A stretch of 64,000 nucleotides of DNA from Begonia masoniana (taxonomy: Eukaryota > Streptophyta > Magnoliopsida > Cucurbitales > Begoniaceae). Positions 12,594 to 21,173 of the stretch are shown one piece after another. The notes under the pieces were generated by a model. It did not search any database. It was not told where the DNA came from and saw only the letters and a list, made by a program, of their open reading frames with translations. Within the stretch, counting starts at the first letter, position 1; every line of letters begins with the position of its first letter. The DNA lies in NCBI GenBank assembly GCA_022432975.1, contig CM039509.1, positions 24,273,432 to 24,337,431 on the forward strand, read 5' to 3'. The translations under genes were made by a program, and so were the position numbers.

Positions 12594-13023
12594 CTAAATC
12601 CATCGATTTTAATTACAAAACTGCCACCCAACCTAGTTTCACACAACTTGTAATAAATTTGTCTTAACATTAAATTTCGTCATTCGTTTCGTTCGTTGGC
12701 TAACGATTTGGTTTCTCCAAATTTTCTTATTTCACCAATAACTCCGATTTATTACTAGGGTTCTATTAAAACTGTCCGTTTGCAAAACGAACTTCGTTTA
12801 CTATTTTTACCCCAACGTCCTTTAGATTACGAGAAACGTAATTCTTGTAAAAATTAGCGTTACGACTCCTAAAATTTCTAAAATTTTCTTAGAATCCATA
12901 TTAATTATTAGGATCGTAATAACGCTTTCTTTTCAAGAAATCGACATAATTTGACATAATTACAAAAATGCCATTGCATATTAAAATTACAAAATCCTGT
13001 AAAGAATCGGGTGTTACAAATTT

Positions 13024-13172
13024 AGCCCTCAACGTATGGAGTCAGTGGTCATTTGGCCCCTAACGTTTATTTTTGGCCCAATCAAACCCTATCGTATAAA
13101 ACATTTGCAATTCAAACCCTCCCGTCAATTTTTCAGTTAAATTTGACAGATGCCCTTTTAAAATTCTCAAAC

Positions 13173-13177
<5 letters not shown>
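13024..13177 (+). repeat. Left terminal inverted repeat arm of the MULE
   Basis: Inverted match to about 14251-14400. The outermost 15 bases of the arm lie at 1978-1992 because a gypsy element inserted between them and this segment. A (TC)n run follows. Confidence 0.8.

Positions 13178-13233
<56 letters not shown>
13178..13233. repeat. (TC)n microsatellite inside the MULE
   Basis: About 28 uninterrupted TC dinucleotides abut the inner end of the left inverted-repeat arm. A matching (GA)n run lies at the inner end of the right arm, so the pair belongs to the inverted-repeat structure. Serine/leucine or arginine/glutamate reading frames across it are artefacts. Confidence 0.95.
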
Positions 13234-13236
<3 letters not shown>

Positions 13237-14020
13237 CTGCTCGAGCTGCAGTCCACACGAAGTGCAGAACAGCGAAGAACAATCGCCCTTCGGCAGAAAG
13301 TGTCGTCGCACACCGTCACCGCCGTTCAGAATTCGCCGAGTATCCCCTCCATCACAGAATTCGCCGAGTATCACCGCAGGTCAGATGAGTATCCCCACAC
13401 CATCAGACTCCAGCCACTTGTCACCCACTTGTCACCGTCATCGCCGTTTTATTGTTGTATCAGTGGATTTTCTGGGTCGGGCCTTTCATCGGAGCTGCGA
13501 TTTGCTGCTTTCTACCACCAGTATATTCTCAGAGCGGCAGCCATTAAAGCTCTCAGATCTTTCCAGAGCAATGCTTAATTATTCCGCTTTTGGTTGTCCC
13601 TTTTTTTTTTCTGAATTCCAGTTGGTGTTTCTCAGGAAATAAAAAAAGAAAACATCGAAATTTCAACTTCTGTTTTAATTCTCAGCGAAGTGATCTCTGT
13701 CATCTGCCTTCATGGGAATCAGTAGAAGCTATGAAATTGTAGATAATGCTTATGTCCCTTCGCTTGGTGTGCTGTTTTCAACTTCGTTTTTCCTCTCTCT
13801 CTCTCTCTCTTCTCTATCTGAACAAACCAACGAATTTCACCGACGAGACCAATTTTGAATAAGGAAATCAAAATTTTGAACATGAAGTGAAGAATCTCCC
13901 ATAGTTTTGCAGGTATCGTATTATCCATAAAGTCAAAAACTTCTGAGGGAAACATAGGAAGAAATGTGATGCAGAGAGCTAAAAAGAGGGATTTTGAGAG
14001 GAAGCTTTTGAAGGACTTAC

Positions 14021-14111
14021 CTTGGCCAGTGAGTTTTACTGGAATTGACGAGCTAAAATTGGAAATCGGAAATTGGGTCTGGGTTCGGATACAAGGACTT
14101 GAATACGCCAT
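14021..14111 (-). pseudogene. Possible captured first exon inside the MULE
   Basis: On the minus strand an ATG at 14111 opens a 30-codon stretch rich in Ser, Pro and Thr and low in acidic residues, resembling an organelle-targeting N-terminus. It ends at CAAG followed by GTAAGTCC, a strong splice donor (intron would begin at 14020). It lies between the inverted repeats of a non-autonomous MULE, the setting in which Pack-MULEs carry host gene fragments. I do not recognise the parent gene. The frame reads on past the donor into apparent intron. The other half of the interior (13234-14020) shows no clear coding sequence, though 13234-13560 is more GC-rich than its surroundings. Confidence 0.4.
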
Positions 14112-14194
14112 TGTTGAACAATGAGGTCCTCCTTCGGTTGTTCCTTTTACGGGAAATGGAGTCGTGAAGAAAGGGAGACTTCGCAGCTATGCAA

Positions 14195-14197
14195 TGT

Positions 14198-14248
<51 letters not shown>
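14195..14248. repeat. (GA)n microsatellite inside the MULE
   Basis: Uninterrupted GA dinucleotides at the inner end of the right inverted-repeat arm, mirroring the (TC)n run at 13178-13233. Confidence 0.95.
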
Positions 14249-14250
<2 letters not shown>

Positions 14251-14251
<1 letters not shown>

Positions 14252-14416
14252 TATTTTGAGAATTTTGAAAGGGTATCTGTCAAATTTAACTGAAAAATTG
14301 ATAGGAAGGTTTGAATTGCAAACGTTTTATACGATAGGGTTTGATTGGGTAAAAAATAAACGTTAGGGCCAAATGACCACTGACCCTATACGTTGGGGTT
14401 AAATTGAACGTTTTCT
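14251..14416 (-). repeat. Right terminal inverted repeat arm of the MULE
   Basis: Inverted copy of 1978-1992 plus 13024-13177, with a modest number of substitutions. It ends next to the TTTTATTTAT target duplication. Confidence 0.8.
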
Positions 14417-14624
14417 TTTTATTTATCTGAAACCTTAGGTGCTTGGGTCGGTTGGGATTGAATTCCAAAAAAAAATTATTAAATGACTTATTATATTGGT
14501 AAGATAGATTCCAAAAGTTTTTCTAAAACGTAAGCAAGCATTTTAAAAAGTAACCTATAATATATCAATCCATGGCTCTTATTACACCGACTATTCTTAA
14601 AAATGTAGATTATGAAGCGGCAGC

Positions 14625-15095
14625 TTAGAAGTCTGCGTTGAAGTGAGAGTGGGTTGGCTTATCAGGGTCTGGATTTTCAACTCCATCAGTCTCTCTGAGC
14701 CAGTAGGTTTCTTCCAACGAAGCTGCAGTCTCAGGAACGTCCTTCATTACCCATTCTTGGCCTTTTGGAATGTATATGCCTGTTCTCGTATGTGGAACCC
14801 AGCTCCATGCTTTCTCCTCTTTTCCTTCTCTCTCCTCCTTTTCTCTCTCCTTAATCCTCCCCGTCAGATTTCTCTTCTCTATCCTACTTTCCCCTCCATC
14901 CCTGCACACAACGCGTAGTAAAACGCTCAAGAATTATTGCACTTGGGCATCTGGGTTTGTATTTTCAGTAATGTTTCTCGATCTCAGTCAATATTTAACG
15001 TCAAAAAACTAATTACAATTTGCTAAAACACTTTCTGAAAAAACTGATTACCGAATCCACATCCTTCTCCGCACGATTGATCTAAGTTTTACCAT
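14625..15095 (-). CDS. Small LEA-like protein gene, copy A (two exons)
   Basis: The only host-type gene found, with a second copy at 44118-44588. Exon 1 is 15095-15052, a 150-bp GT-AG intron runs 15051-14902 (GTAATC donor, TGTGTGCAG acceptor), and exon 2 is 14901-14625. The spliced frame is 321 nt, about 106 residues. The start at 15095 is preferred because the frame upstream is not conserved: copy B has a 1-base and a 3-base insertion there. The protein has a basic N-terminus, a charged Lys/Glu-rich middle and a C-terminal part with S-W-V-P-H-x-R-T-G-I-Y, P-K-G-Q-E-W, T-Y-W-L-R and D-G-V-E-N-P-D-P-D. The W-V-P-x-x-x-T-G-x-Y motif recalls small LEA-type (LEA_3-like) stress proteins, but family membership is inference. 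There is no membrane segment. Confidence 0.65.
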
Positions 15096-15262
15096 AGAAA
15101 GCAAACACCACCTTCCTCCAGCAGCAGCAGCAAAACACCAAAACAAACTCAAAATTTGTATAGTTGTTGAGAGAAATAGGGCTTGTGTATTCCAAAGCAC
15201 CTTCGAGTAACCTCCTTTTCTTGCGTATTTGTTGACCAAAGTTGGGACGGGAGCATAAATAC

Positions 15263-15270
15263 TTTTTATA
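15263..15270 (-). promoter_or_regulatory. TATA-like box upstream of the small gene, copy A
   Basis: Minus-strand TATAAAAA about 170 bases upstream of the ATG at 15095. It is conserved at the same place in copy B (44762-44769). The spacing would leave a 5' leader of about 140 nt containing a CAG/CTG-rich stretch. Confidence 0.5.
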
Positions 15271-15454
15271 TCACATCAGCTTCAACATCGTTTGCAGACC
15301 ATTGAATATAAAGGTGAATAAGTTCTGATTATTTTCTCTTCTAATCATCTGGTATTTCGGAGAAATTCAAAAGCAAAAAGGCTATATTTTGGCAAAGGTG
15401 TTCTTTTCTTGAGTAATTTAGTTGTAGATTTGTTGCTTTAAAGTTGGTTGATTG

Positions 15455-15689
15455 TATTAGCATATATAGTTAGTAGTTAGATTGTTAGTCCAGTCCTAAG
15501 TTTTCTAGTCCAATTGCAATTTATGTCTTGTCATTATTCATCATTACTTTTTCACTATACTTGTACATGTTTTACAGTTTTCAAATCATAATGAAAAATC
15601 TTCTTCTCCATCTTGCCGCCATAGCTTTTCTCCTTCTCTTCCTCTACCTCATTCTTGGTTTGAAAACCAATAGATTGCAAAACTCAACG
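15455..15689 (+). repeat. Ale-type copia 5' LTR
   Basis: 235 bp from TATTAGC to CTCAACG. The ends are not the usual TG...CA. They are fixed by the 5-bp TSD, the adjoining primer site and the equal length of the two LTRs. Confidence 0.88.
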
Positions 15690-15701
15690 TGGTATCAGAG
15701 C
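15690..15701 (+). promoter_or_regulatory. Primer binding site of Ale-type copia
   Basis: TGGTATCAGAGC, complementary to the 3' end of initiator tRNA-Met, immediately after the 5' LTR. Confidence 0.9.
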
Positions 15702-15706
15702 TAGAA

Positions 15707-15824
15707 ATGGCCTCCTCCAGTTCCACTGTTCCCTCCTCTCCCTTTCCCTCTCCTACGGTCTCTACCTCCTCTCCTCTGCCTTCGTTACCCACAGCAAACC
15801 ACACTCTCACAGTTAAGCTCAATA
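15707..15824 (+). pseudogene. gag: Ale-type copia gag, 5' fragment
   Basis: ATG at 15707 opens a Ser/Pro/Thr-rich N-terminus, reaching V-K-L-N at the point where the nested gypsy inserted. The frame continues correctly at 35395 once the nested element and one TSD copy are left out. This shows that gag was intact here when it was interrupted. Confidence 0.85.
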
Positions 15825-16201
15825 TGTAACCCCCAGAATTTATGGGTTTCCGCTCTTAGGGGTATTTTCGTAAAATAGTAAATTAAAGTCTTTTCTCGAA
15901 TGAGAAGTTTCATTAGAGTCCTAGGAATTTATGAGAATTTTTAGAGAGATAAGCAAATTTTTAGAAATCCAAATCGATAGCGTAACGCTATGTTCCGTTT
16001 TTAGCCCTATAGTGTTTTTACTCGTAAAAATAGTAAATTAAGTCCGTTTTGCGAACGGAGAGTTTCGTTAAAACTCTAGGATTAAATTAGAGTATTTGGA
16101 GGAATAGGAGAATTTCGGAAAAACCAAATGGATAGACGAAATAACGAATTAAGCAAATAATTGAACAAAGGATAAAATGGTAATTTGTTAAGTTAAAATT
16201 T

Positions 16202-16209
16202 TATAAAAA
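16202..16209 (+). promoter_or_regulatory. TATA-like box in TR-GAG 5' LTR
   Basis: TATAAAAA about 380 bases into the LTR, repeated at 33145-33152 in the 3' LTR. It lies upstream of the predicted leader intron, as in gypsies B and C. Confidence 0.5.
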
Positions 16210-16253
16210 CTAAATATCTCCCTCCCCCTCTCATTTTCTCCTCCCCTCCCACG

Positions 16254-16292
<39 letters not shown>

Positions 16293-16818
16293 CGTTCCCT
16301 TTCTCCCGCGTCAAGCTCCTCTCACGCCGGCGTTTCGGCTACGCTTCTCCTCCCGTTTCTTCGACGATTCAACACCCTAGGTAAAGTTTAGCTATTCTAG
16401 GGACTTAGTTGTCGATTTGGGTTGTTATTCGTTAGATTTTACTGATTTAGGGTTTGAGTAAATTTACGTTTTCGGTTAGAAATCGTTAGGATGTTTAAAT
16501 TAGTGCCCTTTGATGATGTAGTTACGATTATTGACGATAGTTATGAGAGATTATGGTTATTGACAGATTTAGGTTAGATTTTTGGTTGTTGAAGATTGTA
16601 AAAATCTCCATTAATGGGGTTTGGTATTTTATGAGCACCACGTGCTCGACGAAATGCCTAAATGGAGAAAATAGAAGTTTTAGGAGAAATTGCCTTAGAT
16701 AGGAGCTTAGTGTAAGTTTGGAAATTGTTTATATAGGATCGGTTTTAATGATGGATTTGTGAAATGCCTTAGGTGGAGACGACTTTTCGGATGGTGCTCG
16801 GCTTGCTACGGATGCCAG

Positions 16819-17378
16819 GTAAGTGGGTGCTAGGTTTCCGGCCCTTAAGGCCCTACATCGTGTCAATGTTAGGTTTTTGTTGTTTTGATGATGATTTTCT
16901 GATTGTGGGGGTTTGATGAGTCGGGTAGCCTAGGATGTTAGTTATTAATTGTTTGTAAAGTTCTTTGAGATTAGTGTATGTCTATGTACGTTGTGAATTG
17001 CTTGATGATATGTTTTGATGACATGTTGTACGTAGATTTCCCTCATGTATCATGTTTTCTCAACGGCATATGAAATGTTTTACAAGCATGAAAAATGAAA
17101 AGTATGAAGTGATTAAGTATGATGGGGCGGTATGGCCATGAATAACAAAACCGTCCAACTCGAGGGACCATGAATCACTGTCCATATTGGACCATGAATA
17201 CGGCCGAAAGGACTATGTACACGCACTGCCTATCTCCCCAACACGATTTATGTTATGAAAAAGAATAAGAACAAGTAAATGAACATGTTTTAGGAAAAGT
17301 CACGCATTTATGCATATGTCATCTATAGTGCATTCCCTTACTAAGCATTAGGCTTAATGTTTATGTTGCATGATGTAG
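16819..17378 (+). other. Predicted leader intron in TR-GAG 5' LTR
   Basis: CCAG/GTAAGTG donor (intron from 16819), CTTACTAAGC branch-like sequence (about 17336-17345) and GATGTAG/GTGACAG acceptor (intron to 17378). Length 560 nt, identical in the 3' LTR. The short blocks around the donor (TTTCCGGCC, GGCCCTACATC) and the branch (CTAAGCATTAGGC) are shared with gypsies B and C while the sequence between has diverged. Confidence 0.45.
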
Positions 17379-17989
17379 GTGACAGGTGTGAAAGTGAGAG
17401 TTTCCCTTGATGCAAGGAATAGGTGGTCGACGGGTGGTGCTCGTGGTGATGGGGTGTGTTTTGGCAAGGTTCGGTGGCGGTGGTGTGCTCCGAGATATTT
17501 TGGGTAATTAATGTGAATTTGTTTTGATGTTAAAGATGTGAGGGGTTTTAAGTTATGTAGAGAAGTTTGATATTTTGGGATTTGTTTAGTGGATGTATGT
17601 TTAGTGGATGTATGCTTGAAGTCGTGTCATTTCGAATGATTTGGTGACGGGTTTGTTTTGGGATTGTTTTTAAAGAAATTCCACTTTTATTGTCCAATGT
17701 TATTTGAGGATTTGGTTGGGTGTTGTTTGATGATTTTAGGTGATTTATGACTGTATGGATTCGCGCGGTTTAAGGGCGATCCATGCAGTCAGTTTTCGTG
17801 AAATTTGGAAGTGTATAGACTAAGTTAGAGTTGTGTTGAGTATTGAATAATGTCGGGTGATGCGTGTTGTTGGATGAGTTTGATGTGGAATTGAGTAGTG
17901 CATGTTGAATAACGGTTGAAGTGTGAATGTGAAATGCAGGGTGTGAGGAAATGAAGGAAGAAAGGAGAGGGGAGGATGCATTGTGCTCT

Positions 17990-18225
17990 CTGGAGAAATT
18001 CCAGAGAGCATGGCGATTGATCGCTTCTTGGAAGCAATCAATCGCCTCTCCAGGTGGTTGCCAGGCGACGCTCTCTGGAGAAATCCAGAGAGCGTGGCGA
18101 CTGATCGCCATAAATTGTGGCGATCAGTCGCCACAGGCGATTTGCAACAGGCGACTGATCGCCAATTGCAATTGCCGATGGGTGATCAGTCGCCCCTTTA
18201 TGGGCGACTGATCGCCATAGCATTT
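17990..18225. repeat. Hairpin and near-palindrome cluster, TR-GAG 5' LTR
   Basis: Repeated near-palindromes of type GGCGACTGATCGCC and GGCGATCAGTCGCC, plus hairpins CTCTGGAGAAATTCCAGAGAG and GCGATTGATCGC / GCAATCAATCGC. The counterpart is 34927-35162. The LTR remnant at 2234-2456 has a diverged cluster in the same place. Confidence 0.85.
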
Positions 18226-19445
18226 CTTTTAAGTTTTATTTTTAATTAGTTAATAGTTTTAATTGATTTAATTGTTTTAAGTTTCAATTGTTTTAGTATT
18301 TGTTTTAAACGATTTACCAAATGAACTTCGATTTCAATTCCGATTTCGATTTCGATTAAGATTTCGCCTTAAGTACAGTTAAAGTTAAGAGTGTAAAAAA
18401 AAAAAAGTAAACGATAGTATGGGAAATTGGGTACAGTATTAGGGTCGTTGACAATTATGGTATCAGAGAGACGGAGTTTTAAAAGCGATTTTGTGAACTG
18501 CCTGCCAAAAAACACGAACCGCCGCACGAGGACTCTCCATCGACTGTAAGTGTTTAAGTTTAAGTATAATTCTTAATTGTCTGTTTTGTGTGTGTTTCTT
18601 AATGTGTCTAGGGACAAGAAAATGCCGAAAGCACCTAGACTACCCGAGGAGAATCCTATTAGTCAGCTTATCAACATAGTGCACCAATAATCAGAACAAA
18701 TAGAGATCTTACTCAACCGAGATGGAAATGGTGATGGACAAGGTAGTACTCCATGGAACTGGGGTAGTGAACAAACTAGGCAGTTTCGACCTCCAGTATT
18801 TGATGGATGTGTTATAGACCCGATACAGGCCGAGGTGTGGGTTCGAGCAATGGAAAGATTGTTTGATATTATTGAGGTAAAAGAGGTAGATATAGTTTCT
18901 TATGCGATGTGTCATCTGGTGGGAGATGCAAGACTTTGGTGGGACAATGTCAAGGTCATGGTTAATGTGGGGGAAATTTTATGGGGACCATTCAAGGAAT
19001 TGTTTTATGAGGAATATAATTACAAAGCTGCATGGATAAATAAGATGTCAGAGTTTCCCCATTTTCGACAGACAGGTACGGTCGCAGAGTACGTTAGAGA
19101 ATTCGAAGCATTAACTCGTTCCGTCAGCCACCTAGGAAAGGAGAAAGGAAATAAGACCTATTATTTTGTGCAAGGATTGAAGGAGGACATTTATAAGGGT
19201 GTGAAAATGTACGGAGTTAGGGGTTCTTCCTACGACGAAGTAATTGTACAAGCTTTTGAGTTAGAAGTAGAACTTCAGAATAAAAGTCAAGAGAAGTTCG
19301 TTGGGGGGTCTCTTAGTGAATTTCTGCCACCCCCAGTTGATGAAAGGCCACAACCAGCAAGGGACATTAAGAGACCCAATAATTCATCGATCGTGCAAGA
19401 TAGGAACAAACGACCCCGCAGAGCTCGTCAAGCTCCTCAATGTTC

Positions 19446-20755
19446 TGTAGGATCGAGATTGTCTAATAGGGGGGTGAATTAGACCTTTTTAAAATTTTCC
19501 TAATTGCTAAACACAAGCAGTCAATCGGTAACAGTAAGAGAGAGAGAGAAAAAAATCAACACCAGATTTTTTACATGGTTCGGCCAAACCTTGCCTACAT
19601 CCACGCTTCAAGGTTCACCCCTTGAAGATCCTTAACCTTCTCCTCGAGAATAAACAGATCGGAATTCCGGGCTCCGATCAACTGCCGTTACAATTCAGGA
19701 TTGAACTTCACGGGCGTCAATCCACTGCCTTATACACAATGTTGAGTTCGTAAATGGAAAGCTCAAACTACACTCTCACAAGGATTGAATCTCAAGTTAA
19801 AATCGAGAGGTGTAGAAAAATTATACAGAGTATGATAAAATTTCGCAAGTTAGGGCTCAGGAATTCAAATTGCAAAAGTTGTATCTTTGTGCTCTAACCT
19901 CGGCTTAAATACTCTGTCTTCGGAATCAGCTTGACTTCAATGCTTCTTATCCAATAATAGAAACTTTGTTACCGTTGGAGCAGCTTTCGTACAATTTCAG
20001 GTAGCCGTTGCCGTCTGTAGTTGTAAGTCGTCGTCGCCATTAAAGTTCTGGAGTTAATGCTGAAAATGACGTCACTGTAGCTTCGCGGCTATTTTGAATT
20101 CTGGCGGAAGATCATCTGTGGAAGCAGCTTTTAATTTCAGTCGCCACGTCATCGGCATATGTATCTTGTAAATTCATTGGCAGATGTATTCTGAGAAGTC
20201 ATCGGCAGATGCACCTTGAAAGTTCACCGGCAGGAGCAGCTTGAAAGTGCCATCGGCAGATGCAGCTTGAAAGCCATCGGCAGATGTATGCTTTGACCAT
20301 CATCGGCAGATGCAACTTGAATAAGCTATTGGCATGAGCAAGCTTTGAATGCAATCGGCAGATGCATCTTAAGATTCCATCGGCAGAAGCAACTTGAACC
20401 GCCATCGGCAGAAGCATCTTGAAAGGCCATCGGCAGAAGAATCTTGAAAGGCCATCGACAGAAGCATCTTGAAAGGCCATCGGCAGATACAGCTTGAAAA
20501 CAGCCATCGGTAGATGCAGCTTGAAAACAGCCATAGGCAGATGCAGACCTTGTACTCCATCGGCAGATACATGCCTTGTACACTTAACCAATATTATTAG
20601 AACACTAAAATACCCTTTTCAAGGGTATTTCCAAAGGATTTAAATCAAATGCATAATTCGATAATCTCATTTTATAAACATAATCAAATTACTTACTTAT
20701 CATTCAAATACATTATCAAAAACATGTTTAGACTTAAACTCTATTTAAGTCAACA
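19446..20755 (-). repeat. Sirevirus-like 3' LTR
   Basis: 1310 bp, TGTAGGATCGAG to AAGTCAACA on the plus strand. Contains a short degenerate CATCGGCAGATG array (about 20150-20575) and a TGACGTCAC site near 20067. Confidence 0.93.
20150..20575. repeat. Degenerate CATCGGCAGATG minisatellite, unexpanded LTR
   Basis: About 15 variable units of 24-31 bp built on CATCGGCAGATG or CATCGGCAGAAG followed by CTTGAA. Reading frames across both strands are repeat artefacts. Confidence 0.9.
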
Positions 20756-21173
20756 ATCTCCCCCTTTTTGATGATGACAAATATATTAAGGTAAATTTGA
20801 TTACATGTTACTCTCCCCCATAATTCAAGCTCCCCTATAACACATGCATATATTCTAAAAACAAACACGGAGCAAGTAGAGTATGCATATATCGAGATTT
20901 TTTTCAGATTTCCAAAAACATAGTAACTGAAACATGCATATCATCCAGCAATCAAATATAAATATGAAACATACATGCATATCATCCAGCAATCAAATAT
21001 AAATCTGAAACATACATGCATATCATCCAGTAATCAAATATATTCTCCCCCATTGACATTATCAAAAACAATTAGAGAGATAACAAAAACAATGGATTCA
21101 ACACAGTTCAGAAAAAACATCAGAATAATTGCATTAGAGAAGCAAGAAAGGTGTATACATTAAATCAAGTCTT
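20756..21173 (-). other. 3' untranslated part of the Sirevirus-like element
   Basis: Non-coding stretch between the third ORF and the 3' LTR. Includes the polypurine tract (20756-20772) and about three units of a 40-bp direct repeat (20931-21040) with CATGCATATCATCCAG and AATCAAATATA. Confidence 0.8.

Larger units (their letters stand above)
3043..12677 (-). mobile_element. Gypsy B: Tekay-like chromovirus LTR retrotransposon, right end truncated
   Basis: Two LTRs (3043-5586 and 10212-12677) flank a minus-strand gag-pol. The primer site (complement of tRNA-Met, plus-strand GCTTTGATACCA) abuts the right LTR at about 10196-10209. A polypurine tract (minus strand AAGGAGGGGTGGA) abuts the left LTR. 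I count only about 20 differences by eye between the LTRs over 2.46 kb, so the insertion is recent. The right LTR lacks its last 78 or so bases and joins directly to another LTR remnant at 12678. No TSD can therefore be read and a deletion at that junction is inferred. It sits inside the LTR remnant 1993-13018. Confidence 0.9.
10212..12677 (-). repeat. Gypsy B 5' LTR (end truncated)
   Basis: Aligns with 3043-5586 up to the T run at 12677. The remaining bases expected of this LTR are missing, and unrelated LTR sequence starts. The missing bases are the upstream start of the LTR in the element's own orientation; the TATA-like box at 12585-12593 is kept. Confidence 0.92.
1993..13018 (-). mobile_element. 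Gypsy LTR remnant (two pieces: 1993-3042 and 12678-13018)
   Basis: AATTT occurs at 1988-1992 and 13019-13023, a 5-bp TSD within the MULE arm. The left end (TGTAGCGACCCTAACACTGT) is the inverse of the right end of the LTRs at 15825 and 32768. The right end (GGGTGTTACA) is the inverse of an LTR start of type TGTAACACCC. Reverse-complemented, 12678-13018 aligns with the first 340 bases of those LTRs. The remnant therefore looks like a single LTR, possibly a solo LTR, of a gypsy family related to the TR-GAG element. The middle is lost and replaced by gypsy B. Confidence 0.75.
1978..14416. mobile_element. MULE-like DNA transposon with long terminal inverted repeats, split by a gypsy insertion
   Basis: The unoccupied site is copy B at about 43909-43920. 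In copy A the ten bases TTTTATTTAT occur at 1968-1977 and again at 14417-14426, matching the 8-11 bp TSD of Mutator-like elements. The left terminus (GGAAAAGTTCAATTT) is the inverse of the right one (AAATTGAACGTTTTC). Beyond the later gypsy insertion the left arm continues at 13024-13177 and is roughly 90 percent identical, inverted, to about 14251-14400. The arms share GTCAGTGGTCATTTGG and CAGTTAAATTTGACAGAT. Without the gypsy the element is about 1.4 kb. It carries no transposase, so it is non-autonomous. Confidence 0.8.
14427..15454. repeat. Tandem-duplication copy A, segment 2 (carries the small gene)
   Basis: Aligns collinearly with about 43920-44956 in copy B, starting CTGAAACCTTAGGTG. 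It is ended at 15454 by the Ale-type copia, whose TSD GATTG is 15450-15454. Apart from the gene at 14625-15095 and its promoter region, 15273-15449 is A+T-rich and shows nothing recognisable. Confidence 0.9.
15825..18453 (+). repeat. TR-GAG-like element 5' LTR
   Basis: Starts TGTAACCCCC, ends GGGTCGTTGACA. Contains a TATA-like box (16202), a (TC)n run (about 16255-16290), a predicted intron and a hairpin cluster near the 3' end. Confidence 0.93.

Noticed and set aside
13053..13388. Ser/Leu-repeat and Arg/Glu-repeat frames around 13178 and 14195
   Set aside because: They are translations of the (TC)n / (GA)n microsatellites within the MULE arms.
1978..14416. Reading the TTTTATTTAT repeats as chance A+T-rich matches
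   Set aside because: Copy B shows the uninterrupted sequence at exactly this point and the inner termini are inverted repeats, so the target duplication is kept.
15048..15239. Longer N-terminus (63 codons) for the small gene in copy A
   Set aside because: Copy B has a 1-base and a 3-base insertion in this part and lacks the upstream ATG, so the frame is not conserved. It is better read as 5' leader.
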